Origin: Microbacterium azadirachtae
GTDB lineage: Bacteria; Actinomycetota; Actinomycetes; Actinomycetales; Microbacteriaceae
Length of the DNA: 64,000 bases
Direction: 5' to 3'
NCBI RefSeq assembly: GCF_000956505.1
Contig: NZ_JYIX01000040.1
Location: 1 to 64,000 of the forward strand
Below, piece after piece: positions 16,472 to 24,675 of the stretch. Position numbers and translations under genes: made by a program. The notes beneath the pieces are model-generated. The model worked only from the letters and a program-made list of their open reading frames with translations, was not told the DNA's origin and ran no database searches. Within the stretch, counting starts at the first letter, position 1; every line of letters begins with the position of its first letter.

Positions 16472-18441
16472 CCCCTCACGACGACTCCCGTCATGCCCTG
16501 GTCTTCGGGGCCTCGGGCCTGGTCGGCCGGCACCTCGTCCTCACTCTCGCTGAGGCCGGTGCGCATGTCACGGCGGCGGTTCGAACCGCCGAGTCCGGAG
16601 CTCGGCTCGAGCGGTGGCTCGAGGAGCACGGCCTGACACGGCGGATCAGCACGGCGATCGTCGACTTCGACGCCCCCGAGATCTTCGAGGGCGGCCCCAC
16701 CGCGTTCGCCTCCATCACGGAGATCCACAACTGCGCCGGGTCCTACCGATTCGGGATGACCGCCGAGGAGGCACGTAGCGCGAACGTCGGCATCGTCGAG
16801 AAGCTGATCGACTTCGCCGCGGACCTCCCCCGCCTGCAGCGCGTCGTCCATGTGTCGGGCTACCGTGTCGGCGGGCAGAACCCCGCGACCATTCCGTGGT
16901 CGGACGATCACCGCGCCGCGGTCTACGAGGAACTCGGCGCCTACGAAGCATCGAAGGTGGAATCCGACGCGATCTTCCAGACCCGCGCCTTGGAACGCGG
17001 AATCCCCTGGACCATCGTCAATCCGTCCAGCGTGATCGGCGACAGCGTCACCGGGGAGTCCGACCAGCTCATCGGCTTGGCCACCACCATCGAGCAGATC
17101 TGGGATGGCACCGCAGCTGCGCTTCCCGGAGGCGGATCGACATTCCTCCCGGTCGTGACAGTCGACTACCTGGCTGGTTTCATGGCCGCAGCGGCGGTCG
17201 ATCCGGCTGCTGCCGGGATGGCCTACTGGATTCTCGACGATGACACTCCGCCGCTGGCTGACCTCCTCACGCACGTCGGCCGGCATCTCGGCGCGAAGGT
17301 GCCGTGGCTGCGGATCCCGGTCAGTGTCATCACGCGGCTCCCCCAGCGGATCACCAAGGCGGATCCCGAAACGCTCACCTTCATGTCCGCCGACCGCTAT
17401 CCGACCGGGTCCGCCGTCGAGTTCGCCGACCGACACGGGATCCGGATGCCCGACGTGCGGGTGTCACTCGAACGCTGGGCCGACCACCTGGCCGCGCATC
17501 GGTTCGGCGCCGACATGACGGCCGGCCGTCGATTCGTCGATGCCGGCGGTCTGAGGACCTTCGAGCTCGGCGACTCAGGATCCTCCCGGCTGATCCTTCC
17601 CGGTCTGCCGGTCAACGCGGACACCTGGGCCGACGTGGCGTCGGGCATCGGCGCGCGCGCCGTCGACCTGCCCGGACTCGGCCTCAGCGGCGGCACGGGC
17701 GTTCGGGACTGGGAACGATGGCTACCCGCCGTGCTGGGCGAGGAGCCCGCTGATCTCATCGGCCATTCGATCGGCGCTGCCACCGCGGTGGTCGCGGCAG
17801 ATCGCTTCCCGGAGAAGATCAGGTCCCTCACTCTGATCGCGCCGTTCTTCCTCCAAGCTCCGGCCGGCACTTCGACCGGACTTCGGCCGCTGGTCGCCGC
17901 CTACCTGCGGCACACGGACGCGGCTCGCCTGTCACGCACGCTGACCGGATCCGAGACGAGCGCGACCGCTCTCGCTTCGAGTCGCAGCGACCTCAAGCGG
18001 AGCAGTGCGAAGAGGGCGGCCGCCCAGCTCGCCCGTGCGCGATCGAGCCGGTGGCGCGCCGAGCTCCGGGAAGCGCTGGGACGATTCCGCGGCCCGGTCC
18101 GCATCATCACCGGGAGCGAAGACCCCTTGGCTCCGGATGCTGTGGCCCTACTCAGGTCCCTCCCGGACGTCAAGCTGATATCGATCCCGGGCGCCGGTCA
18201 CCATCCGCAGCTGACCCACGACGATGCCCTCGTCGTGCTCCTGCGGGAATCGGTCTGTGTCCCGGGTAGCGGCCTCAGCGAGAGCATCAACGGCGTGCAG
18301 ATCACGGAAGAGCAGATCGCAGCATGGGCTGCGGAGACCGAAGCCGGCTACGACGTCGACGCGCTCAAGAAGCGTGGACGAGGTCGTCCCGGCCGTGGCG
18401 CCGAGCCATTTCACGCCGCGACGACCGCTGGCGAGTCATGA
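16468..18441 (+). CDS. Two-domain fusion: NAD(P)-dependent epimerase/dehydratase-type SDR plus alpha/beta hydrolase
   Basis: The protein has 657 residues. The N-terminal half (about 1-345) is an extended SDR with a GASGLVG nucleotide loop at 14-20 and a YEASK catalytic pair. The C-terminal half is an alpha/beta hydrolase with a GHSIG elbow (Ser434) and His578. The last ~51 residues, from about INGVQITEEQ at 607 on, match neither domain; they look like the N-terminus of a ribbon-helix-helix antitoxin (RGRGRPGRGAEP). The original stop may therefore have been lost. It is translationally coupled to the upstream tetR. Substrate unknown; a reduction-plus-hydrolysis or detoxification role is inferred. 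Confidence 0.8.
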   Translation: MTPHDDSRHALVFGASGLVGRHLVLTLAEAGAHVTAAVRTAESGARLERWLEEHGLTRRISTAIVDFDAPEIFEGGPTAFASITEIHNCAGSYRFGMTAEEARSANVGIVEKLIDFAADLPRLQRVVHVSGYRVGGQNPATIPWSDDHRAAVYEELGAYEASKVESDAIFQTRALERGIPWTIVNPSSVIGDSVTGESDQLIGLATTIEQIWDGTAAALPGGGSTFLPVVTVDYLAGFMAAAAVDPAAAGMAYWILDDDTPPLADLLTHVGRHLGAKVPWLRIPVSVITRLPQRITKADPETLTFMSADRYPTGSAVEFADRHGIRMPDVRVSLERWADHLAAHRFGADMTAGRRFVDAGGLRTFELGDSGSSRLILPGLPVNADTWADVASGIGARAVDLPGLGLSGGTGVRDWERWLPAVLGEEPADLIGHSIGAATAVVAADRFPEKIRSLTLIAPFFLQAPAGTSTGLRPLVAAYLRHTDAARLSRTLTGSETSATALASSRSDLKRSSAKRAAAQLARARSSRWRAELREALGRFRGPVRIITGSEDPLAPDAVALLRSLPDVKLISIPGAGHHPQLTHDDALVVLLRESVCVPGSGLSESINGVQITEEQIAAWAAETEAGYDVDALKKRGRGRPGRGAEPFHAATTAGES

Positions 18442-18510
18442 CCTCTTGCGCGCAGCGCGAGCGCACAAGACGCGATCCGAACTGATCCGCGACGCCCGGG
18501 CCGCCCGCAG
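18280..18510 (+). pseudogene. Decayed ribbon-helix-helix (CopG-like) antitoxin, fused in frame to the upstream gene
   Basis: In the frame of the upstream gene, 18286-18408 reads INGVQITEEQIAAWAAE.., then GYDVDALKKRGRGRPGRGAEP. This is the usual start of actinobacterial RHH antitoxins. The central strand is missing. The expected C-terminal helix continues one frame over, from about 18440 (LLRAARAHKTRSELIRDA). An internal deletion with a frame change explains both parts. No toxin gene is left beside it. Confidence 0.65.
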
Positions 18511-18521
18511 ATCGTGGGGGT

Positions 18522-18566
18522 CCGGGCAGGCTGTGTCACTCAGCCAGGGTTTTGCAGCCTGCCCGG
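18522..18566. terminator. Bidirectional terminator between convergent genes
   Basis: CCGGGCAGGCTG (18522-18533) pairs perfectly with CAGCCTGCCCGG (18555-18566). The hairpin lies between the rightward SDR-hydrolase gene and the end of the long leftward operon. Confidence 0.6.
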
Positions 18567-18580
18567 GGTTTGTGGTGCGT

Positions 18581-19360
18581 TCAGGACGCGAGGGCTTGGG
18601 TTCGCTCGTGTGCGTCCGTCAGCATGCCTGATGTGGTGAGGGTGGTCACGTCGATGGCGAGGATGCGGTCGAGGGTGGTGGGCGTGATGCGCGTCCTCAC
18701 TGTCTTGCCCTCGCCGGTGAGCTGAGCGATGGTGGTGCGGCCTGTCCCGGTGAGGGTGGAGATGTGGCGGAGGGACAGGCCGAGGGCTCGGAGTTCGCGG
18801 ATTCTGGTGGCCGCGGCGCGGGCGTCGATGCTCTCGGTGCGTGGGGCGATTCCGGCTGCTCTGGCGAGTTGTTGCCGGTAGTGCGACCGCGCGTCGGTGC
18901 AGGTGAGGCCGGTGCGGTCACCGGGGCAGGTTGCGGGGTTGCGGCATCCGAGGAGGTATCCGTTGGAGGTGCCGTGTTCGATGGGGGTGCCGGTTCCCGC
19001 GGAGCGGCGGGCGGTGTAGGTCTGCATGTAGCGGCGGCGTGCTTCGGGGCAGGTCATGCCGCCGCGGGCCCAGTTCGGGCAGGCTCTGGTGTCTCGGCAG
19101 CCGCGGGCGTATCCCCAGGGGGTGCCGTGCACCTCGCGCACGGCGGGGTCCGATGGCGTCGCGGGTTCGGCGAGCACGTGTCGGGGTAGCGGCTGGTGGG
19201 CGGGGAGGCGTGAGAGCCGGTAGTCGCCGCGTCGGCGAATGGCCGCTTCGGCGCAGGAGAGGAACTCGGATCCTTCCCCGTGCAGGCACATCGCACGGGT
19301 GCGGCAGCCTTGGCTATAGCCGGCGGGGCTGCCATGCGGGGCGGGGTTGTGGGGGTGCAT
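18581..19360 (-). CDS. Unrecognised protein with three Cys/His zinc-ribbon-like repeats and a C-terminal HTH
   Basis: The protein has 259 residues. Three copies of a motif HG-x3-GY-x2-GC-x(5)-C-x(7-9)-C-x-(E/D)A occur, at about residues 9-40 (HGSPAGYSQGC), 79-112 (HGTPWGYARGC) and 128-160 (HGTSNGYLLGC). Each keeps one His and three Cys. This recalls the HGTRxxYxxGCRCxxC modules of actinophage proteins. A helix-turn-helix follows (LGLSLRHISTLTGTGRTTIA). It starts 7 nt after gluconokinase as the last gene of the operon. DNA or RNA binding is likely; its role in sugar-acid metabolism is unclear. The start site is not certain because the ribosome site is weak. Confidence 0.6.
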   Translation of the reverse strand: MHPHNPAPHGSPAGYSQGCRTRAMCLHGEGSEFLSCAEAAIRRRGDYRLSRLPAHQPLPRHVLAEPATPSDPAVREVHGTPWGYARGCRDTRACPNWARGGMTCPEARRRYMQTYTARRSAGTGTPIEHGTSNGYLLGCRNPATCPGDRTGLTCTDARSHYRQQLARAAGIAPRTESIDARAAATRIRELRALGLSLRHISTLTGTGRTTIAQLTGEGKTVRTRITPTTLDRILAIDVTTLTTSGMLTDAHERTQALAS

Positions 19361-19367
19361 GGGGTGC

Positions 19368-19880
19368 TCAGCGGGTGCGGATGGCCTGCTCGGCGAGGGT
19401 GGCGATGTGTTCCACGGGCTGATCGGCGTTCACGGTGAGGCCGGTCTCGTCCGGGGTGAGCGGTTCGAGGGTCGCGAGTTGGGATTCGAGGAGGGTGAGG
19501 GGCATGAAGTGCTCGGAGCGGACGACCATACGGTTCGCGAGGACCTGCCTGGTGACGTCGAGGTGGACGAAGAACACGCGAGGCGCGTGGGCGCGGAGCA
19601 GGTCGCGGTAGGCGGTCTTGAGGGCGGAGCACGCGATGACGATGCCGGTCAGGGTGTTCCGGTCTAGTTCTTCGCCGACAGCGGTCAGCCACGGGGCGCG
19701 GTCCTCATCCGTGAGGGGTGTCCCTTGTGACATCTTCTGGATGTTGGCCGGCGGGTGGAAGTCGTCGGCGTCGGCGAACGCGACCCCGAGCCGTTCAGCG
19801 AGGGCTTGTCCGATCGTGGACTTCCCGCATCCGGAAGCGCCCATGACCACGATGACCGGTGCCGCCGCGGGAGTAGTCAT
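19368..19880 (-). CDS. gntK: Gluconokinase
   Basis: The protein has 170 residues, the normal family length. The P-loop GASGCGKST is at 14-22, DADDFHPPANIQKM is the substrate-binding stretch, and CSALKTAYRDLLR is the typical lid-proximal motif. It phosphorylates D-gluconate to 6-phosphogluconate in the cytoplasm. The start overlaps the idnD stop (ATGA). With IdnD and IdnO it completes an idonate/5-ketogluconate-to-6-phosphogluconate route that could feed the Gnd enzyme encoded at 55.5 kb. Confidence 0.93.
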   Translation of the reverse strand: MTTPAAAPVIVVMGASGCGKSTIGQALAERLGVAFADADDFHPPANIQKMSQGTPLTDEDRAPWLTAVGEELDRNTLTGIVIACSALKTAYRDLLRAHAPRVFFVHLDVTRQVLANRMVVRSEHFMPLTLLESQLATLEPLTPDETGLTVNADQPVEHIATLAEQAIRTR

Positions 19881-20926
19881 TTTCTGCCTCGTTCCGGGCC
19901 GAACTTGAGGAGCACCTTGCTGGACACGGTGGGATCCGCCGCGATCTCGAACGCGGTGGCCGCCTGCCGCCAGGGTGTGACGTGGCTGATCACGGGCGCG
20001 ATGTGCAGTTTCCGGTCGGCGAGGGCGCGGATGACGTCATCGATCTCGTCGTTGAACCGGAACGATCCGAGCAGGTCGAGTTCGCGGGCGATCGCGAGCG
20101 CGATCTGCACCGGCTGGGGGCCTGCGGGCAGCAACCCGACCATCGCGATCACCCCTCCCCGGGTGGCGCCGCGGATCGCGGTGTCGAGGCCCCGGTGGCT
20201 TCCGGAAGATTCGACGACGACGTCCGCGTCGATCGCGGCGATGTCGGCGTCATCCGGCTGTTTCAAGACGGTGTCCGCGCCGAGCTCGGCGGCGATCTGC
20301 AGGGGCCGATCGTGCAGGTCGATCGCGGTGATGTGGCGGGCGCCGCGGGCTTTGAGGACCGCGATCGTGAGCAGGCCGATCGGACCGCACCCGACGACGA
20401 GCGCAGACAGGTCGGTGACGTCGCCGATGCGTGTCACGGCGTGCCAGGCGACGCTGGCAGGTTCGATCAGCGCGGCCTCCTGCAGATCGATCCCGGCCGG
20501 CAGGGCCCGCAGCATCCGGGTGGGCATCGTCACACGATGCGCGAACGCGCCGTCGCGGTGCGGGAACCGGGCCGCGGATCCGAGGTAGCCACCCCCGGAC
20601 AGGTTCGGCCGGTCAGCGGGGTGGCGGACATACTCCCTGGCCGGGGTCGCCGGGTGCACTGCGACCCTGGTGCCTTCCGCGGGGCCGGTGCCATCGGGGG
20701 CAGCCCGGCGCACGATGCCGACGACTTCGTGACCGAGGACCATCGGCGCCTTCAGGATCGATTCCCCGGCCGCGCCGTGCTGCCAGTAGTGCAGGTCGGA
20801 TCCGCAGATGCCTCCGTAGACGATATCGATCACCGCCTCATCCGGGGCGGGCACCGGTTCCGGGACCTCATCGATGCGCAGATCCCCGGCCTCGTGGATC
20901 ACGATCGAGTGCAGCGTGCCGGCCAT
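19877..20926 (-). CDS. idnD: L-idonate 5-dehydrogenase (zinc-type alcohol dehydrogenase family)
   Basis: The protein has 349 residues. The catalytic zinc region is GGICGSDLHY and GHEVVG, and the Rossmann loop is VVGCGPIG. YLGSAARFPHRDGAF is typical of IdnD. The loop that normally holds the four structural-zinc cysteines (after HPATPAREYV) has none, so the structural zinc is probably absent. The expected reaction is L-idonate to 5-keto-D-gluconate. It lies between idnO and gntK with overlapping ends. Confidence 0.82.
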   Translation of the reverse strand: MAGTLHSIVIHEAGDLRIDEVPEPVPAPDEAVIDIVYGGICGSDLHYWQHGAAGESILKAPMVLGHEVVGIVRRAAPDGTGPAEGTRVAVHPATPAREYVRHPADRPNLSGGGYLGSAARFPHRDGAFAHRVTMPTRMLRALPAGIDLQEAALIEPASVAWHAVTRIGDVTDLSALVVGCGPIGLLTIAVLKARGARHITAIDLHDRPLQIAAELGADTVLKQPDDADIAAIDADVVVESSGSHRGLDTAIRGATRGGVIAMVGLLPAGPQPVQIALAIARELDLLGSFRFNDEIDDVIRALADRKLHIAPVISHVTPWRQAATAFEIAADPTVSSKVLLKFGPERGRK

Positions 20927-21693
20927 CAGACGACCGCCGTCATTCCACCGTCGACGAATACGACCTGCCCGGTCACGAACCGGGATGCGTCCGAGGACAG
21001 CCAGACCACGGCGCCGCCGATGTCCTCCGGCTCACCCCACCGGCCGATCGGGGTGCGTCCCAGCACCCACGCGTTGAACGCCGGATCATCCACGAGAGCC
21101 TGGGTCAGCTCGGTGCGGATATACCCGGGGGCGACACCGTTCACGCGCACCCCACTGCCCGACCACTCCGCGGTCATCGCCCGGGTGAGGCCCCGAAGCC
21201 CGTGCTTCGCGGCCGTGTACGCACCGATCGTGGGACGGGCAAGATCCGTCTGCACCGAGCAGATGTTCACGATCGCACCCGCACCCCGCCCGATCATCCC
21301 CCGCGCGACGGTCCGCCCTACGAGGAACGCGCTGGTCAGATCCGTGCGGATCACCCGCTCCCAGTCCTGCACGCTCACCTCCAGCATCGGCTCCCGATGC
21401 TGGAGCCCCGCATTGTTCACCAGGATGTCGACCGGGCCCACCGCCTCCACTCCGGCGACCCCCTCCAGAACCGACGCCTCATCCGTGACGTCGAACCCGG
21501 CAGACGAGACCGCCCCCGCACCGAACTCCGACGCGAGCGCCGCGGCGGTCGTCTCGGCGGCTTCTGCGTTGCGGCCGTGGATCACGACCTGCGCGCCCGC
21601 GCCCAACAGCGACCGGGCGATCGCGAGGCCGATGCCCCGGCTGGAGCCCGTCACCAGGGCACGACGCCCCGTGAGATCAAAAGGACTGCTCAT
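20926..21693 (-). CDS. idnO: Short-chain dehydrogenase, probable 5-keto-D-gluconate 5-reductase
   Basis: The protein has 255 residues. It is a classic SDR: TGSSRGIG cofactor loop, NNAG, catalytic Ser in NICSVQ, and YTAAK. The C-terminal VTGQVVFVDGG is also standard. Its neighbours IdnD and GntK make gluconate 5-dehydrogenase (IdnO/Gno) the best call. It overlaps the idnD start by one nucleotide. It has its own good ribosome site (GGGAAAGGGAA) 19 nt after the dehydrogenase gene. Confidence 0.8.
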   Translation of the reverse strand: MSSPFDLTGRRALVTGSSRGIGLAIARSLLGAGAQVVIHGRNAEAAETTAAALASEFGAGAVSSAGFDVTDEASVLEGVAGVEAVGPVDILVNNAGLQHREPMLEVSVQDWERVIRTDLTSAFLVGRTVARGMIGRGAGAIVNICSVQTDLARPTIGAYTAAKHGLRGLTRAMTAEWSGSGVRVNGVAPGYIRTELTQALVDDPAFNAWVLGRTPIGRWGEPEDIGGAVVWLSSDASRFVTGQVVFVDGGMTAVV

Positions 21694-21712
21694 CGTCTGT
21701 TCCCTTTCCCGT

Positions 21713-22762
21713 TCAGTAGAACTCGACCGTGTCGACCACGTTGCGCATCGGCAGCCCGTCCAGGAACCGGGTCGCGTTCTCGGCGAACAGCTCCGCGATC
21801 CGGCGGTCCTCCCGCACGTCCAACGCCGCCGTATGCGGACTCACCAGCACCCGCGGATGCCCCCACAGGGCGCTTGCCTCCGGCAGCGGCTCCACCTCGA
21901 ACACATCCAGCGCCGCGAAACCCACGACCCCGGCGTCCAACGCCGCGAGCAGTGCGGATTCGTCGATCACCGTGCCGCGTCCCACGTTCACCACCGTCGC
22001 CCCTGGCTTCAACACGGACAGGAACTCGGGCCCGATCAGATGATGCGTGGCATCCGTGCCCGGCAGCGTCGCCACCACGGCATCCACCTGCGCGAGCACC
22101 TCGCCGACGTTGTCCGGATGGACCGTGCGGGCCACCCCCGGCACAGATGCGCCACTGCGCGAGGTCCCGATCACCGTCGCCCCCAGAGCAGACAGCTTCG
22201 CCGCGACCACCGCGCCGATCCCGCCCAACCCCAGCACGAGCACCGTCAGATCCGACACCTGCCCCATCACCCAGCGCCCGCTCCACACCCGCTCCCGCTG
22301 CTGACCCAGCAACCGCGGAAGATGCTTCGCGCCCGCGAACACCCCGAACACCGCGAACTCCGCGAGCGCATCCCCATGCACGCCGGCCGACGTCGTGAAG
22401 GCGACCCGCCCCAGCTCCTCGCCCGTCAGCCCCGCAGCGCGCACCTGACCGCCGCCGCCGGCCGCCATCGTGTGCACCCACCGCAGCAGTGGATTCGCGC
22501 GCACCGTGCGCGCCAGAGCCACCGGATCCACATCCGGGATGCCGTACAGCACATCCGCCGAATCCAGCATCCCCTCGAACATCGACTGCTGCTCCGCCGT
22601 CCGGCGGAACGACGGGTCCCCCGAGAAATCCGCCGGATGACGCATCGGCGCCACCAACGACGGATCCACCACAAGGTCCACCCGCGGCTCCAGCGAAACG
22701 ATCAACTCGCACAACTCCGACGCCAGCGGCGCAGCCACCACCGCCCGCAGACGCGCGCTCAC
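21713..22762 (-). CDS. D-isomer-specific 2-hydroxyacid dehydrogenase
   Basis: The protein has 349 residues, starting at a GTG inside the GTGA overlap with the aminotransferase gene. The NAD-binding loop is VLGLGGIG, followed by the family signature VNVGRGTVIDE and the catalytic His in VSPHTAA. The chain is slightly long because of a poorly conserved N-terminal substrate domain. It likely interconverts a 2-keto acid and its D-2-hydroxy acid. Beside an aminotransferase and an RraA-type aldolase it would act on the keto-acid intermediate; the actual compound is unknown. Confidence 0.85.
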   Translation of the reverse strand: MSARLRAVVAAPLASELCELIVSLEPRVDLVVDPSLVAPMRHPADFSGDPSFRRTAEQQSMFEGMLDSADVLYGIPDVDPVALARTVRANPLLRWVHTMAAGGGGQVRAAGLTGEELGRVAFTTSAGVHGDALAEFAVFGVFAGAKHLPRLLGQQRERVWSGRWVMGQVSDLTVLVLGLGGIGAVVAAKLSALGATVIGTSRSGASVPGVARTVHPDNVGEVLAQVDAVVATLPGTDATHHLIGPEFLSVLKPGATVVNVGRGTVIDESALLAALDAGVVGFAALDVFEVEPLPEASALWGHPRVLVSPHTAALDVREDRRIAELFAENATRFLDGLPMRNVVDTVEFY

Positions 22763-23982
22763 CGGAGGTCTCCCACGGCGGCGCCGATCGCGGCGAGCGC
22801 GGCGGTGATGGTGCCGGTGTCCGTCGCGAACGAGATCCGGAAGAAGGGCGACTGCCCGTACCCGGATCCCTGGATCACAGCGACGCCGGCGTGCTCGAGG
22901 AGGTGCAGCGTCACGTCCTGATCGCTCTCGAGAGTGCGACCGTCCGCCGTCGTCTTGCCGATGAGACCCGCGCAGTCCACGTAGACGTAGAAGGCGCCGT
23001 CGGGCGCGATCGGCCTCAGCCCGTCGATGGCCGCGAGACCCGCCACGGCGACATCGCGTCGTTCCCGATACACGGGAACGGTCTCCGCGATGAAGTCCTG
23101 GGGGCCCTCCAACGCCGCGGCCGCGGCGGCCTGGCTGATCGACGACGGGCACGACGACGTCTGCGACTGGAGGGTGTTGATCGCGCCGACGAGCGACGGA
23201 TCCCCCGCCGCATAGCCGAGCCGCCACCCCGTCATCGCGAAAGACTTGGACACCCCGGAAACGACGAGCACGCGGTGCCGGAGGTCGGGTGCGACGGACG
23301 CAAGACTGGGGGCCGGCGCACCGGTGAAGGAGATCTCGCTGTAGATCTCGTCGGACAGCACGGACACGGCCGGGTGCCGACGCAGGACCTCCGCGAGGGC
23401 CGACAGGTCCTCCGCCGTGTAGACGGCACCGCTGGGATTGCCGGGGCTGTTCAGGATCAACCACGTCGTGCGGTCGGTGATGGCCGCTTCCAGCTCATCC
23501 GCCGTGAGCTTGTACCCGGCATCGGCCGACGTCGGAAGGATGACAGGACGGCCGTCGTTCGCGCGAACCATGTCCGGGTACGAGACCCAGTACGGCGCCG
23601 GGATCAGCACCTCGTCGCCGGCATCCACGGTCGCCATCAGCGCGAGGAAGATGACCTGCTTGCCCCCGCCGCCGACGGTGATCTCCGAATCCGAGTATTC
23701 GATCCCGTGCGTCCGCAGCAGCGAACCCCTGATCGCTTCACGCAGACGCGGCGTGCCGTTGACCGGGGTGTACTTCGTCTCCCCCCGCCGGATCGCGGCG
23801 ATCGCCGCCTCCTTGACGTGGTCAGGGGTGTCGAAGTCGGGCTCGCCGACGGTGAGGTCGAAGATGCGGCGTCCGGCCGCCTTCAGCTCGCGCACGCGGG
23901 CGGCCGCGGCGGTGCTCGGCGACGGCGCGATCCTCGCGAGTCGCTCCGCTCCTCGGAAGGAGGAGGTCACGGTGTCGCTCAC
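22759..23982 (-). CDS. PLP-dependent aminotransferase, class I/II (aspartate aminotransferase-like)
   Basis: The protein has 407 residues from GTG 23982, overlapping the upstream stop. It has VGEPDFDTP, GGGGKQ, NSPGNPSG, and the Schiff-base lysine Lys246 in SGVSKSF, then GWRLGY and an Arg near the C-terminus (PFFRISFA) for the substrate carboxylate. The family transfers amino groups between amino acids and 2-oxo acids. In an operon with 5-oxoprolinase, which releases glutamate, it could use that glutamate as amino donor; this is inference. Confidence 0.87.
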   Translation of the reverse strand: MSDTVTSSFRGAERLARIAPSPSTAAAARVRELKAAGRRIFDLTVGEPDFDTPDHVKEAAIAAIRRGETKYTPVNGTPRLREAIRGSLLRTHGIEYSDSEITVGGGGKQVIFLALMATVDAGDEVLIPAPYWVSYPDMVRANDGRPVILPTSADAGYKLTADELEAAITDRTTWLILNSPGNPSGAVYTAEDLSALAEVLRRHPAVSVLSDEIYSEISFTGAPAPSLASVAPDLRHRVLVVSGVSKSFAMTGWRLGYAAGDPSLVGAINTLQSQTSSCPSSISQAAAAAALEGPQDFIAETVPVYRERRDVAVAGLAAIDGLRPIAPDGAFYVYVDCAGLIGKTTADGRTLESDQDVTLHLLEHAGVAVIQGSGYGQSPFFRISFATDTGTITAALAAIGAAVGDLR

Positions 23983-24665
23983 GACTCGTCCTCGATGTCG
24001 GTGGTGAGTCCCTTGGCCTTCAGCACCTCGGTCAGATTGCAGAGATCGATGGTCGTGCACCCGGCCCAGTACTGCTCGATCAGCGTGGCCTCGTGGGCGT
24101 CACGTGCTGCGGACAGCTCCGCCGCCTCGCACACCTCCTCGCGCCGGACGACCACCACACCGTCCGCATCACCCTTGACGACGTCTCCGGGACGGATGGA
24201 TTCGCCCGCGAACACCACAGGCTGGTTGAGCGCACCGAGGGTCTCCTTGACCGTGCCCTTGATCGACACACTCCCGGAGAACACGGGAAGGCCGAGCGCA
24301 CGCAGCTCCTGGGTGTCCCGGACTCCGGAGTCTGTGACGAGAGCCGCGATGCCCTTCGCCTTGCAGGCATTGCCCAGCACGTCGCCGAACATCCCTGCCT
24401 CCGGGAAGCCACCGGCGGCCACGATGAGCACGTCCCCCGGCTGCGCGTAGTGGATCGCGACCTGCAGCATCAGGTTGTCGCGCGGCGCGCAGACCACGGT
24501 GAACGCGGAACCGACGAACGACGTGTCGCGATCGATGGGCTTGATGCGGGAGTCGAGAGCCCCGCGACGTCCCTGAGCCTCGTGGATCGTCGCCGAGGTG
24601 AACTCGCCGAGACGGGCGATGTCGGACGCATTCGCCCGCTCGATCTTCGTGGTGACGTGAACCAT
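23979..24665 (-). CDS. RraA-like aldolase (4-hydroxy-4-methyl-2-oxoglutarate / 4-carboxy-4-hydroxy-2-oxoadipate type)
   Basis: The protein has 228 residues. The ATG at 24665 has AAGGA upstream. The RraA/HMG-aldolase active-site pattern is present: QPGDVLIVA, FGDVLGNA, then ALVTDSGVRD with Arg116-Asp117 that bind metal and pyruvate. These enzymes cleave 4-hydroxy-2-oxo acids to pyruvate plus a second oxo acid, and often decarboxylate oxaloacetate. RraA-only (RNase E inhibitor) function is unlikely given the catabolic operon. The next gene overlaps by 4 nt. Confidence 0.82.
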   Translation of the reverse strand: MVHVTTKIERANASDIARLGEFTSATIHEAQGRRGALDSRIKPIDRDTSFVGSAFTVVCAPRDNLMLQVAIHYAQPGDVLIVAAGGFPEAGMFGDVLGNACKAKGIAALVTDSGVRDTQELRALGLPVFSGSVSIKGTVKETLGALNQPVVFAGESIRPGDVVKGDADGVVVVRREEVCEAAELSAARDAHEATLIEQYWAGCTTIDLCNLTEVLKAKGLTTDIEDES

Positions 24666-24675
24666 GGTGTCGTCC

